DNA of 36,656 nucleotides from Oscillospiraceae bacterium (GCA_009777475.1 WRLU01000020.1:1-36656), one strand, 5' to 3'. Numbered from the stretch's first letter, positions 26,468-35,000 are shown. A program made the numbers and translations. The notes: generated by a model from the sequence alone, not told the origin.

Positions 26468-27163
26468 TTAAACCCCTCCAAATCGCCTTTTCCGTTTATT
26501 GTATTCCGCAATAGCTTTGGCAAGCTCTTTTTCGGAAAAATCTGGCCACAAGATTTTTGTAAAATAAAATTCAGTATATGCAATCTGCCATAGAAGGAAA
26601 TTGGAAATTCTAAAGTCTCCCCCAGGTCGAATGAGCAAATCAGGGCATGGAATGCCCTTGGTGTCTAGCCTTTGGGCAAAGCTGTTCTCATCAAGGATCT
26701 CCGGGGGATTCTTCAGTATAGACTCAGCCGCCCGCACAATTTCGTCCCGTCCTCCGTAATTGACACAGATGTTGACCTGACATACGCCTGATGGATAACC
26801 ATCTGACAGCTTGTGGACATTATCAATCTTTCTCTGCATTCCAGATGGGAAATGCGATAAATTACCTAGAAATCGAACGGCAACATTGTCATTGAGCATT
26901 GTAGCTTGAACCTCATCAAGATATTTGTCTAGCAAACTGAAAATCTCATCAATCTCATCCTGGGGGCGTTTCCAGTTTTCCGTAGAAAAGGCGTATACAG
27001 TGAGATACTGTACGCCTATATCCCGGCAATAGCAGGCTATACGCCGGAAAACCTCGCTCCCGGCGGAATGGCCGGCCTTACGCGGCAAAAAACGTTTTTT
27101 CGCCCAACGACCGTTTCCGTCCATGATAACGGCGATATGGCATGGGACACTACCATTGGTCAT
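26468..27163 (-). CDS. uppS: Isoprenyl (undecaprenyl) diphosphate synthase
   Basis: Condenses isopentenyl diphosphate onto farnesyl diphosphate in cis to make the C55 lipid carrier for cell-wall synthesis. The 231-aa protein shows the motif HIAVIMDGNGRWAKKR with the catalytic Asp at residue 15, LTVYAFSTENWKRP, NICVNYGGRDEI and DLLIRPGGDFRISNFLLWQIAYTE. The end of the protein, EYNKRKRRFGG, is typical. It overlaps frr by 4 nt (ATGA) and abuts cdsA. It consumes the product of the dxr/ispG pathway encoded downstream. Confidence 0.95.
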   Translation of the reverse strand: MTNGSVPCHIAVIMDGNGRWAKKRFLPRKAGHSAGSEVFRRIACYCRDIGVQYLTVYAFSTENWKRPQDEIDEIFSLLDKYLDEVQATMLNDNVAVRFLGNLSHFPSGMQRKIDNVHKLSDGYPSGVCQVNICVNYGGRDEIVRAAESILKNPPEILDENSFAQRLDTKGIPCPDLLIRPGGDFRISNFLLWQIAYTEFYFTKILWPDFSEKELAKAIAEYNKRKRRFGGV

Positions 27164-27711
27164 ACTTCCATTAACTCTTTATTTTTTTTCTCTGCTATTA
27201 AATCGATTTCCCTAATTGCCTTGTCTGTAAGCTCTTGCAGCTCCTTTTCAATATCCTTCAAGTCGTCCTCGGTGATCTCGCTACGTTTTTTCTGCCCCTT
27301 GTATTCCTCTATGAGCTCACGCCGGACATGACGCACGGCTACCTTAGCTTCTTCTGCGTATTTATGGGTTTGCTTTGTCAGCTCCTTGCGGCGTTCCTCT
27401 GTTAATTGCGGGAATACAAGCCGGATAACCTTTCCGTCGTTGGTAGGGTTTATGCCTATATCCGATGCCTGTATGGCTTTTTCTATGCTACGCAGAGCTG
27501 AAGCATCCCAGGGTCCGATCGCTAAAATACGCGGTTCAGGCGTGGATATGGACGCAATCTGCCCTATCGGGGTAGGTGTGCCGTAATAATCAACTGCTAT
27601 CCGGTCAAGCACCGAGGGGCTGGCACGTCCAGCCCTAATAGTGGAAAAGCTGTAGCTTAGCTTTTCGGTGATTTTTTCAATTTTAGAGTCAAAGCTTGAA
27701 TAATTGCTCAT
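27160..27711 (-). CDS. frr: Ribosome recycling factor
   Basis: With EF-G it splits post-termination ribosomes. The 183-aa protein has the family pattern: an N-terminal helix, SFSTIRAGRASPSVLDRIAVDYYGTPTPI, then the beta domain (QIASISTPEPRILAIGPWD), and a return to the helical bundle with NPTNDGKVIRLVFPQLTEERRKEL. The tip and final helix are intact. AAGGAAAGGTG lies about 9 nt before the start. It follows pyrH by 30 nt and overlaps uppS by 4 nt. Confidence 0.95.
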   Translation of the reverse strand: MSNYSSFDSKIEKITEKLSYSFSTIRAGRASPSVLDRIAVDYYGTPTPIGQIASISTPEPRILAIGPWDASALRSIEKAIQASDIGINPTNDGKVIRLVFPQLTEERRKELTKQTHKYAEEAKVAVRHVRRELIEEYKGQKKRSEITEDDLKDIEKELQELTDKAIREIDLIAEKKNKELMEV

Positions 27712-27741
27712 CTGTTCTTCACCTTTCCTTATAATCTATTC

Positions 27742-28470
27742 TTATTTTCTGCGTACTATTGTTCCGATATTTTCGCCCATGATAGCCTTATAAATATTTC
27801 CAGGGTCCTTGAGGGCAAACAGGAGCACCGGAATATCGTTATCCAGAGACAGGCTTGCGGCAGTCGAATCCATGGCGGATAAATTTTGCTGTAAAAAATC
27901 GTTTGGGGTCAACCGGTCATATTTATGCGCGTTTGGATTCTTCTTGGGGTCATCGTCATACACGCCGTCTACATTTTTGGCGAGCATTACAATATCGGCA
28001 CAGATTTCCGCCCCCCGGAGGACGGCGGCTGTATCTGTAGAGAAAAATGGGTTGCCTGTACCGCAGCCGATAATCACTATTCGCCCTTGCTCCATATGGG
28101 CGATAGTGCGCAAACGGACAAATGGTTCGGCAATAGGGCGCATTTCAATGGCAGTCTGGACCCTTACCGTAATTCCTTTAGATTCTAAAACATCGGCAAT
28201 AGCAAGACAGTTAATGGTGGTGGCTAGCATACCCATATGGTCGGCGCGGGTGCGCTCCATCTTTCCGTGACCGTCCTTAGCCCCCCGCCAGATGTTGCCC
28301 CCGCCGACAACTAATGCGATTTGCACGCCTATATCCAAGCAACGCTTAAGTATATCGCAAATTCTATCAATGCGTTCAAAATCTAAAACCCTCTCGCCCT
28401 GACCCGCCAATGCTTCACCGCTAATTTTTATGAGTACACGCTTATATTGCGGCGATTTTGCCGATTCCAT
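27742..28470 (-). CDS. pyrH: UMP kinase
   Basis: Phosphorylates UMP to UDP; a hexameric bacterial enzyme of the amino-acid-kinase fold. The 242-aa product has KRVLIKISGEALAG at the start, VVGGGNIWRGA, the MGMLATTINCLAIAD stretch, GTGNPFFSTDTAAVLRG, MLAKNVDGVYDDDPKKNP and a C-terminus ending in GENIGTIVRRK. ATG 28470 is chosen because GGGAG (28478-28482) lies 7 nt upstream and the longer frame adds 27 residues not seen in the family. It heads the minus-strand cluster that runs down to polC. Confidence 0.95.
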   Translation of the reverse strand: MESAKSPQYKRVLIKISGEALAGQGERVLDFERIDRICDILKRCLDIGVQIALVVGGGNIWRGAKDGHGKMERTRADHMGMLATTINCLAIADVLESKGITVRVQTAIEMRPIAEPFVRLRTIAHMEQGRIVIIGCGTGNPFFSTDTAAVLRGAEICADIVMLAKNVDGVYDDDPKKNPNAHKYDRLTPNDFLQQNLSAMDSTAASLSLDNDIPVLLFALKDPGNIYKAIMGENIGTIVRRK

Positions 28471-28507
28471 AAACTCACTCCCAAAAATAAATTCCCAGAC
28501 CCACATC

Positions 28508-28536
28508 ATTATAATACAGAAACTTTTATTTGAAAA
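28508..28536 (-). promoter_or_regulatory. Candidate promoter of the pyrH-polC cluster
   Basis: On the minus strand, TTTTCA (28531-28536), a 17-bp spacer and TATAAT (28508-28513) lie about 38 nt before the pyrH start. The -10 box is perfect and the -35 matches 4 of 6. A second TATAAT upstream lacks a partner. The rest of the 28471-28817 gap holds only the doubtful small ORF. Confidence 0.5.
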
Positions 28537-28605
28537 GGGGGAAAAGATCAATTATACAAAAAACTTTAATTGTTCTGTGCCCAAGCTCCACTCGGTGTAA
28601 AATAA

Positions 28606-28857
28606 ATGCAGGAGTTTTCTCGGCAAGAGAACAAGAGGCAACTAAGAAGTGATTTAATAGTGTCGAGAGACAAAAAATCACGAAGGAGGCAACCTTTTGT
28701 GGAGAAGATTATAGCAGAGATTGCGAAGTTTTACACAATTCAGCCCCGAACATATTGGATGCAGATTGGAGAAAAGAGCTATCTGGATTTAGTTGGTGGA
28801 GCAATATTAGCAACCTATCAAATAAATTTAAACGGCATCCCATTTTCTTTGGCGTAA
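28606..28857 (+). CDS. Doubtful small ORF or gene remnant
   Basis: An 83-codon frame from ATG 28606, or from GTG 28701 with AAGGAGG ahead of it. The middle, FVEKIIAEIAKFYTIQ, reads like a real amphipathic helix, but I recognise no family. The last 40 nt run antisense through the end of the leucine-rich-repeat gene, which argues that it is a degraded remnant or chance. The rest of the gap between pyrH and the repeat gene shows nothing else. Confidence 0.25.
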   Translation: MQEFSRQENKRQLRSDLIVSRDKKSRRRQPFVEKIIAEIAKFYTIQPRTYWMQIGEKSYLDLVGGAILATYQINLNGIPFSLA

Positions 28858-29849
28858 GTATGCGCCGCTGAATCTGTATCGCCATAGATGACCAACGGTT
28901 CGCATCCCTCGAACGCTTCCTTGTCGATATCGGTCACGCTGGCCGGGATAACAATGCGGGTTAGCGATGTACATAACCAAAAGGCCAATGTGTCGATAGC
29001 CTTTACATTGTCCGGGATATCTAGATCTCTCAGTGATGTGCAATACGCAAACGCATATTGGGGGATCAAGGTTACGCTTTTCGGTATCATTACATCGGTG
29101 AGCAAGATACAGTCTTGGAATGCCCGCCGTTCAATCGTTGTTACACTGTCCGGGATGGCCACACCGGTCAAAGCACTCCCTTGGAATGCGCCGGAACGGA
29201 TGGAGACTGTGCCATCAGGAATGCTATATGTCCCTGATCTTCCTCCGGGGTAACGAACAAGTGTTGTTTTACCCTTGTTGAACAGCACATGACTTTCGCT
29301 CATGAAATGAGGGTTATCAGAATCTACGGATATATCGGTCAGGGAAGGGCATACCCAGAACGCATAGGGGTCAATATAATCCACGCTGGCCGGGAGTTCC
29401 ACACTGGTTAGTGATGTACAATTAAGGAACGCAAAACCGCCAATCATGTTTATACCCTCTCGAATGACGACACCAGTTAGCGATGTGCATTCAAAAAATG
29501 CGTGTTCGTCAATTGAGGTTGCACCGGGGACAAAGGTTACGGTGAAAGGGGTTTTTCCGTCTTTGGTTAAGCCCGCAGTTTCAAGCGCGACCTCTACATT
29601 TTTTTCTGTCACTTTTCCCCCGCGGATATGTCCGACAACAATTTCCACTGCATTTTCAGTCTCGGAAAAGGGGTGTTGTGTGACAGTCGGTTGCGAGATG
29701 CCTATGTCTTCTTGTATCCCGGAAGCCGGGTTATTGGAAGGAATAGGCTGAATGTCTTTTTCGTCCGGGTTACAGGCGGCCAGGATAAGCAATGTCAGCA
29801 AAAGGTGCATAGTGCATTTTATATTTCCCGGTGTGTTGCCATAATTCAT
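28818..29849 (-). CDS. BspA-type leucine-rich-repeat surface lipoprotein
   Basis: A 343-aa secreted lipoprotein. The signal peptide ends in a lipobox LAAC at about residue 26, then comes a Pro/Ser/Asn-rich spacer and a short lead-in domain (about 60-100). Seven or so BspA/LRR_5 repeats of about 23 residues follow, with the recurring pattern I-x-x-x-AF-x-x-C-x-SL-x-x-V-x-IP-x-S-V. One repeat is interrupted by an insert (SHVLFNKGKTTLVRYPG). The protein ends DSAAHTYAKENGMPFKFI, a common BspA-family ending. ATG 29849 is chosen because GGGAGG lies 8 nt upstream; the ATG 21 nt earlier has none. BspA proteins bind host or other bacterial surfaces; the ligand here is unknown. Confidence 0.9.
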   Translation of the reverse strand: MNYGNTPGNIKCTMHLLLTLLILAACNPDEKDIQPIPSNNPASGIQEDIGISQPTVTQHPFSETENAVEIVVGHIRGGKVTEKNVEVALETAGLTKDGKTPFTVTFVPGATSIDEHAFFECTSLTGVVIREGINMIGGFAFLNCTSLTSVELPASVDYIDPYAFWVCPSLTDISVDSDNPHFMSESHVLFNKGKTTLVRYPGGRSGTYSIPDGTVSIRSGAFQGSALTGVAIPDSVTTIERRAFQDCILLTDVMIPKSVTLIPQYAFAYCTSLRDLDIPDNVKAIDTLAFWLCTSLTRIVIPASVTDIDKEAFEGCEPLVIYGDTDSAAHTYAKENGMPFKFI

Positions 29850-29900
29850 GGGCAAAACCTCCCGTTTCATTAATCTGACTATTTAGATTCTAGCGATTCG

Positions 29901-29929
29901 AGCATATCACAAATCGTCTGGTTTTACAA
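29901..29929 (-). promoter_or_regulatory. Candidate promoter of the leucine-rich-repeat gene
   Basis: On the minus strand, TTGTAA (29924-29929), a 17-bp spacer and TGATATGCT (an extended -10, hexamer 29901-29906) lie about 50 nt before the start. Each hexamer matches 4 of 6 positions. Upstream, 29930-30007 holds no gene I can see. Confidence 0.4.
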
Positions 29930-30007
29930 TACACGGCTACAGCATTTACTTTTTTGCAAAATATTTTCGTGCCTGAATAGTTGGGTTTTTACGATGGAAT
30001 GACCTAA

Positions 30008-30154
30008 TCCGTTCCCTACAGCGGAAATCATCACTATAATATCGCCCAGATTAACGTGTCTCAGGGAAAACAGGCTGTAGGAAACGCATTTATGCGTTCC
30101 GAGAAAGTAAATGCGGTGACCATGAACAAACTGACATCGGCTCTGGCAGCTTAA
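30008..30154 (+). pseudogene. C-terminal fragment of an upstream phage structural gene
   Basis: An open frame of 48 codons follows a stop at 30005-30007 and ends with TAA at 30152-30154, 18 nt before the tail tube start. It contains YNIAQINVSQGKQAVGNAF and ends NKLTSALAA. It has no start codon with a ribosome binding site, so it looks like the 3' end of a gene whose front is gone. In P2/PBSX-like modules the gene just before the tail tube is the tail sheath. I infer sheath from position only, since no sheath motif is visible. Confidence 0.4.
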
Positions 30155-30172
30155 AGAAGGGAGGTCAAAAAT

Positions 30173-30691
30173 ATGGTTAGTTACGAGGTTGTAACCATCA
30201 ATTTCATGGTGTACGAGGGAAAAAACCGGTTTGCCGGTGCTGCGTCTGTACAGCTCCCCAACATCAACCAAAAAACCGTCAATCTGTCAGGGGCGGGTAT
30301 TGCCGGTGATGTAGAAGTTCCTATCAGCGGCCAGCTGGAAGCCATGGAGGTATCCATAAAGTTCAACGAGTTTTCCGCTGAAGTTGCCCGGCTGCGTTCT
30401 CCGGGAAGACACACCATAACGCTCATGCCAGCCGTGCAGCGGGGAGACAAAACAAAAGGTGAAATTGTCACTGTCCCGGAAAAGCACACCATGGTCATCG
30501 TACCCAAAGGTTTGTCGGGGGCAAACATAGCCCCGGCAACTCAAAGGGAATCCACCTTGACCGCATCTGTCCGCTACTGGAAGTATACGGTGGACGGAAA
30601 AACCGTCCATGAGATTGACCCGATGAATCACATCTTCATCATCAACGGAGTTGACCACGGCAAGGCTGTCAGAAAGGCACTCGGATTATAA
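30173..30691 (+). CDS. Phage major tail tube protein, P2 FII/XkdM-like
   Basis: Forms the inner tube of a contractile tail. The 172-aa protein is of typical length and pattern for the P2 FII-like tail tube family. It has an N-terminal FMVYEGKNRFAGAASVQLPNI, a central beta region VPISGQLEAMEVSIKFNEFS, and a C-terminal strand-rich part with VRYWKYTVDGKTVHEIDPMNHIFIINGVD. GGGAGGT lies 6 nt before ATG 30173. The next phage gene follows after 37 nt, which include a small ACGCC/GGCGT hairpin. Confidence 0.85.
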   Translation: MVSYEVVTINFMVYEGKNRFAGAASVQLPNINQKTVNLSGAGIAGDVEVPISGQLEAMEVSIKFNEFSAEVARLRSPGRHTITLMPAVQRGDKTKGEIVTVPEKHTMVIVPKGLSGANIAPATQRESTLTASVRYWKYTVDGKTVHEIDPMNHIFIINGVDHGKAVRKALGL

Positions 30692-30728
30692 CGCCTGACA
30701 CGGCGTAACAAAGAGAGGAGAATTCCCC

Positions 30729-31118
30729 ATGAGAGATACCGAGAATAACACAGAGGAACCCGGCACACACATCAACCCTGAGGAATTTGAAGCCGTCCAA
30801 AGGGATGCAGCTGACAGCAAGGATACATACACCCACAAATTCAAAAAGCCCTTTATCTATGACGGTCAAGAGTATACTGAGCTTCGGTTTGACTGGGACG
30901 GTCTGAGTGGAGCCGATGCCCTTGCGATTGAACGGGAAGTCGAGAAAATCACCGGGGTTGTGGTGATTGCCGAAGAGTTCAGCAGCGAATATCTAATCCG
31001 CATGGCCGCCAAGTGCTGTACACAGGAGATTGGCCCAGACGCATTTGAACTCATGCGGCAAAAGGATTACAAGAGGATCAAAAGCAGGGCGAAATCTTTT
31101 TTACTGGCATCGGAGTGA
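30729..31118 (+). CDS. Phage tail assembly chaperone
   Basis: A 129-aa cytoplasmic chaperone that coats the tape measure during tail assembly. The core, KFKKPFIYDGQEYTELRFDWDGLSGADALAIEREV, is typical of the gpE/gp41/XkdN-type tail assembly family. A charged extension of about 30 residues precedes it. The start has AGAGAGGAG upstream. The gene is in the standard place between tail tube and tape measure. A slippery heptamer near its 3' end would give a longer -1 frameshift product, annotated separately. Confidence 0.82.
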   Translation: MRDTENNTEEPGTHINPEEFEAVQRDAADSKDTYTHKFKKPFIYDGQEYTELRFDWDGLSGADALAIEREVEKITGVVVIAEEFSSEYLIRMAAKCCTQEIGPDAFELMRQKDYKRIKSRAKSFLLASE

Positions 31119-31279
31119 AACTAGGCGATGGCGGGTCGTGGCTCCGGCGGCAATGCCTTATTCTGTCACAAGTGAACAAGACCCCTGCCAACTATTGGCT
31201 GTCTCTGCCCCTTTCGCAGTTGCGGGGATGGATTGGGGACAGCAATGCGATTCAGGAACAGCGGGCGTTGAAAAAATGA
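31097..31279 (+). other. -1 programmed frameshift site and extension of the tail chaperone
   Basis: The chaperone frame runs TCT TTT TTA CTG, giving the canonical slippery heptamer T TTT TTA at 31097-31103, 12 nt before its TGA. Slipping back one base opens a frame from 31103 to TGA at 31277-31279. This adds 58 codons, including GDGGSWLRRQCLILSQ and YWLSLPLSQLRGWIGD, which read as real protein and resemble gpE'-type extensions. The extension has no start codon with a ribosome binding site. A short stem (CATCG 31108-31112 with CGATG 31126-31130) follows closely and could stimulate slipping. Frameshifting at this gene is a known conserved trait of tailed phages; this site is predicted. Confidence 0.78.
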
Positions 31280-31308
31280 ACCGCCCTCAGCACGAAGCGG
31301 GGGCGGTT
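31279..31308. terminator. Bidirectional terminator-like hairpin after the chaperone extension
   Basis: AACCGCCC (31279-31286) and GGGCGGTT (31301-31308) form a perfect 8-bp stem around 14 nt. It is followed by TT on the plus strand and by CATTTTTT on the minus strand, so it is the stronger terminator for the hicAB transcript and may also limit phage read-through. Confidence 0.6.
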
Positions 31309-31324
31309 TTGGCTTGCCTGTTGG

Positions 31325-31711
31325 TTATTGCACATTAAGGCGTTCTTTCAATCGCTCCTGCAATTCTTGCGAAAAATTAAACCCTTCCGCCTCCGCACGG
31401 CGTTTGAGATAGCGTGGCAAGGTAACGTTTGTGCGTTCGGCGGTCATATCCGTCATACGTCTGTATTCGTCAAAATCAATGTCAACCCATGACACCAATT
31501 CCCCCTCTTTGTGAGGCGGGGCTTCTTTCGAGGGTTCGGGAACGACACGCCCCGCTTCTTGTTCGCAAATTCCCCATGCCCCCAAGGCTTCACGTGCCAT
31601 ATAGATTGCTTCTGCCATATCTTGCCCCTGTGTATTGCGTTCAATGTCGGGGATTGTGACAAAATAGCCAAAATCATCCGGCATTAAAACTATAGGATAC
31701 GCCTTTTTCAT
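31325..31711 (-). CDS. hicB: HicB-family antitoxin
   Basis: Antitoxin of a type II pair that neutralises HicA and represses the operon. The 128-aa protein has the N-terminal HicB fold, a partly degraded RNase-H-like domain (AYPIVLMPDDFGYFVTIPDI, then AEAIYMAREALGAW). The C-terminus is of the ribbon-helix-helix type (TNVTLPRYLKRRAEAEGFNFSQELQERL), the DNA-binding part. ATG 31711 is chosen because AAAGGAG lies about 8 nt upstream; an in-frame start 21 nt earlier lacks one. It follows hicA by 35 nt on the strand opposite to the surrounding tail genes. Confidence 0.88.
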   Translation of the reverse strand: MKKAYPIVLMPDDFGYFVTIPDIERNTQGQDMAEAIYMAREALGAWGICEQEAGRVVPEPSKEAPPHKEGELVSWVDIDFDEYRRMTDMTAERTNVTLPRYLKRRAEAEGFNFSQELQERLKERLNVQ

Positions 31712-31746
31712 AGTGATTTCTCCTTTCGGCAACCAAAGGGCAAGGG

Positions 31747-31920
31747 CTATTTCAACCCATGCCTCTTGATGATTGATTTTGAGAGGTTTTCGCTAATTTC
31801 CCTATGTCTTGGGATTGGCTCAGTTTCTTTCCCGTTGGTGTAAATTGTGTGAGGACCCACGTCCCTCAATTTCCACCACCCATTGTCCGTTAGCTTTTTG
31901 ACCAAATCTCTCCGTTTCAT
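31747..31920 (-). CDS. hicA: HicA-family mRNA interferase toxin
   Basis: A 57-aa double-stranded-RNA-binding-fold toxin that cuts mRNA when freed from HicB. Family features are KRRDLVKKLTDNGWW, the catalytic histidine in DVGPHTIYTNG, and the helix EISENLSKSIIKRHGL. ATG 31920 is chosen over GTG 31929 because the ribosome binding site AGAGGTGG is correctly placed for the ATG. The toxin gene lies first, then the antitoxin, the usual order for this family. A consensus promoter with repeats lies just upstream. The cassette is inserted in reverse between two tail genes. Confidence 0.85.
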   Translation of the reverse strand: MKRRDLVKKLTDNGWWKLRDVGPHTIYTNGKETEPIPRHREISENLSKSIIKRHGLK

Positions 31921-31928
31921 AACCCCCA

Positions 31929-31982
31929 CCTCTTGAAACTAATTATACGCATATTATACGCACTTGTCAAGAGGTTTTTTTT
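31929..31982 (+). terminator. Inverted repeat with T-run flanking the hicAB promoter
   Basis: CCTCTTGA (31929-31936) and TCAAGAGG (31967-31974) are exact inverted repeats 30 nt apart. The right arm is followed by eight T residues, so on the plus strand it could be a long-loop terminator between chaperone and tape measure. The right arm also overlaps the hicAB -35 box and the left arm the hicA ribosome binding site, so a DNA-binding role is an alternative. Confidence 0.45.
31942..31970 (-). promoter_or_regulatory. Perfect-consensus hicAB promoter with direct-repeat operator
   Basis: On the minus strand TTGACA (31965-31970), 17 bp and TATAAT (31942-31947) match consensus exactly, 22 nt before hicA. 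The 10-mer ATTATACGCA is repeated at 31942-31951 and 31953-31962. One copy covers the -10 box and the other lies in the spacer, so a bound repressor would block the promoter. HicB autorepression is the likely use. Confidence 0.8.
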
Positions 31983-32005
31983 AATAACTTTCAAAGGAGG
32001 GCATC

Positions 32006-35000
32006 ATGCAAACCAGAAAAGAGTACGATATGCTGTTTTCTCTGCAAGCACAGCTTGGGAGCAGTTATACGGCGACTTTCACCAAGGCACAATAGCACCT
32101 TGCCAGTATGCAGAGTGAAATTCAAGCCCTCTCTAAAGTCCAAGCCGACATATCCTCATACGAAAAACAGCAGGGTGTAGTTGAGAACACAGGGAAAAAA
32201 CTTGAAGTCCTGAAACAGCAGTATGACAACATCAAAAAAGAGATGGCTGAAACCGAGGTTTTTTCTTCAAGGTTGGAAAATCAGCTTTTGACAAAGCAAC
32301 AGCAAATCGACAAAACCAGCGATGCCCTGACCACCCATAAACAAAAGCTCAATCAGATGGGATCGGTCTTGACCGAGGCTGGAGTTGATACGGATAGGCT
32401 TGCCGAATCCAGTGCAAAGCTCGGTGAAAAAATAGAGGGCATCAAGGCAGACCAAATCAAAGCGGTGCATCAAGCCCAAAGGGAAGCCGCTGAGAGTACC
32501 GAGGAATACGGTGTAACGGCAAATCAGGCGTTTTTGTCGGCGGGCCAAGCACTTACGGCGGCGGGGATTGCTCTTGCCCTGAAGAAAATCAAAGACAGCT
32601 TTATGGAATGTGCAAATGCTGCCATGGAGTATGAATCCGCTTTAACCGGTGTTGAAAAGACCACCGATTTGACCAGTGCCGAACTGGGTGCTATGTCAGC
32701 GGCAATCAGAGCTTTGTCGAAAGAAATCCCTATGGCCGCTACAGAGTTAGCGGGGATTACGGAAAACGCCGGACAGCTTGGGATTGCCAAAGAAAACTTG
32801 GTCGGGTTTACCCGGACGATGGCGGATTTGGGTGTTGCAACCAATTTGACCGGAGAAGATGCCGCACAGACGTTTGCTAAATTCGCCAACATCACCCAAA
32901 TGTCACAAGGAGATTTTGACAGGCTCGGCTCTACTGTGGTCGATTTGGGCAACAATTTAGCCACAACCGAAAAAGATATTGCGGCCATGGGGTTGCGGCT
33001 TGCCGCTGCCGGAAAACAGGCGGGTATGTCTGAGGCGGATATTCTGGGACTGGCCGGGAGCCTTTCTTCTGTCGGCCTCGAAGCTCAGGCTGGCGGCACA
33101 GCGTTCAGCAAGGCAATAAACCAAATCACCATTGCAGTGGAAACCGGGAACGATAATCTAGCCGACTTTTCCCGGATTGCCGGAATGTCTGCCCAAGAAT
33201 TTGCCACGGCGTGGGGGAGGGATGCCGCCGGGGCTATGGTGTCGTTTACCCAAGGGTTGGCAGATGCAGAGCGGCACGGCAAGAGTACGGTTGTGTTGTT
33301 GGAAGAGCTTGGAATGACAGAGATACGCCTATCGGATGCCATGCGTAGGGCTGCCGGATCGGGAGATTTGTTCCGCAATTCTATTGAGCTGGGCAACGCC
33401 GCATGGGCTGAAAACACCGCCCTGACCAAAGAAGCTGAGTTACGGTACAGTACCACCGAAAGTCAGTTACAGCTTCTGAAAAACTCGTACCAAGATTTGA
33501 AGGTTGCCATAGGGGACAATTACACCCCCGCCTTGAAGGATTTGTATAGTGCCGGTACGGATGTATTGAACAACATGACGGCATTTGTAGAGGAAAACCC
33601 GGAATTGGTCAAGGCTTTTAGCACATTCGGGATTGTTCTTGGAGGAACAACGGCTCTACTGGTCGGGTACACAGCGGCAGCAAAGGTTGCCACGATAGCG
33701 AGTACAGCTATGAAAGCCGCAATTCCGGGCGTTAATATTATTCTCGGTGCCACTGCTGCGGTTACAGGGCTGGTTGTCGGAATTGAAGCACTACGGGAAG
33801 CCGAGGAACGCAGGGCGTTTGAACGCAGAGTAGGCAAAGAGAATGTAGCCGAGTACATGGAAATGAAACAGCTCTCGGCGGCATCCCAAGAACAATACCA
33901 TCAAATGAAAGCCTTGGAGGAGCGGTATAATTCCATTCAAGGGCCTATGGCTGAAACCACGGCAGAAGCCCAGCTTTTGAAAAAGGAGCTGGATAATGCC
34001 ACTGAAGCCTACGAAAACAACAAACAGACCGCCGAGGAGGCTGCCGAGGCTCACCGTGAGAGCATGGAAGCCTATGAGGCGTTCAAAGAAGCCCAGCGGG
34101 AGTTGGTAGCCGGGGCAGAAGCAGAAGGACAAAGCATTTTAAGCCTTACCAACAGGCTTGACAAATTGGTTGATGCCGAAGGGAAAGCGGTGGGGTCAAA
34201 AGAGGAGCTTCTTGCCATTGTTGAACTGCTCAATGAAAAAATGCCTGAGCTTGGCCTTGTCTATGACGAGGATGCCGATAAATTCAATAAAAAACGAAAG
34301 CTGTCAATGCCTTGACAGAAGCGGAAGCCGCCCGTATAAAGAGAGACGCAATAAAAGGTGAACACAAGAGTTACGTTGATGAACAAAGCGGGTTGGACAA
34401 ACAGGCAGAAGATGCCCTTGCAAAAATGGGGCTTATCAAACAGCGTGAGGAACAAATCTGGGAAGACGCTGGTGGTATGCTTGGCGGGACTTATTATAGG
34501 GACTACACCAAGGCTCTGATAGAATTTGAAGCGGCAGAGGAAATTCACAAAGAGGCTGCTGCCGCTGCCAAGGACAATGCCGATGCCATAGAGCGGTTGA
34601 GCAGTGAAATGGCGGAAATTGATAAAACATACGCCGGGTTTGAGAATATGACTGCTGTCATGGGTACGGCAAAGGCTGAAATACAAGCTCTTGCCACCGC
34701 CTATAAAGAAGCGTATGAAGCCGCCCTCACCAGCGTACAAGGTCAATACAGCCTTTGGGATGAAGCCGCCGAGGTTGTTCCTAAGAGCATCGGTGAAATC
34801 AACAAGGCTCTTGAAAGCCAGCTCAAATACTGGGGGGATTACGACAAAAACCTTGAAGCCCTGAGAGAAGCATCCAGTGAAATCAAAGGTCTGGACGAAT
34901 TGCTTGACGGCTTGGATGGCAGTGCCAACAGTGTGAACCTTGCCGCCGGTTTAGCGGCTGCTGTAAAAGAGGGCAATTCGGTCGCCATAGAGGAAACGGT

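Noticed and set aside
28888..29253. Plus-strand ORF and CRISPR-like periodicity in the repeat gene
   Set aside because: The periodic sequence comes from protein leucine-rich repeats about 69 nt long that diverge at DNA level; there are no conserved direct repeats with unique spacers.
31030..31338. Independent 102-codon gene overlapping the chaperone
   Set aside because: It is in a frame different from the -1 extension, lacks a ribosome binding site and resembles no protein family; the -1 frame explains the region better.
32006..32108. Amber codon recoding in the phage
   Set aside because: TAG ends dprA, topA and the desulfurase gene normally, no suppressor tRNA is in view, and a second lesion occurs in the same gene. 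Decay is the simpler reading.
31933..32118. Small plus-strand ORF before the tape measure
   Set aside because: It runs through the hicAB promoter repeats and the T-run and is out of frame with the true tape measure start at 32006.
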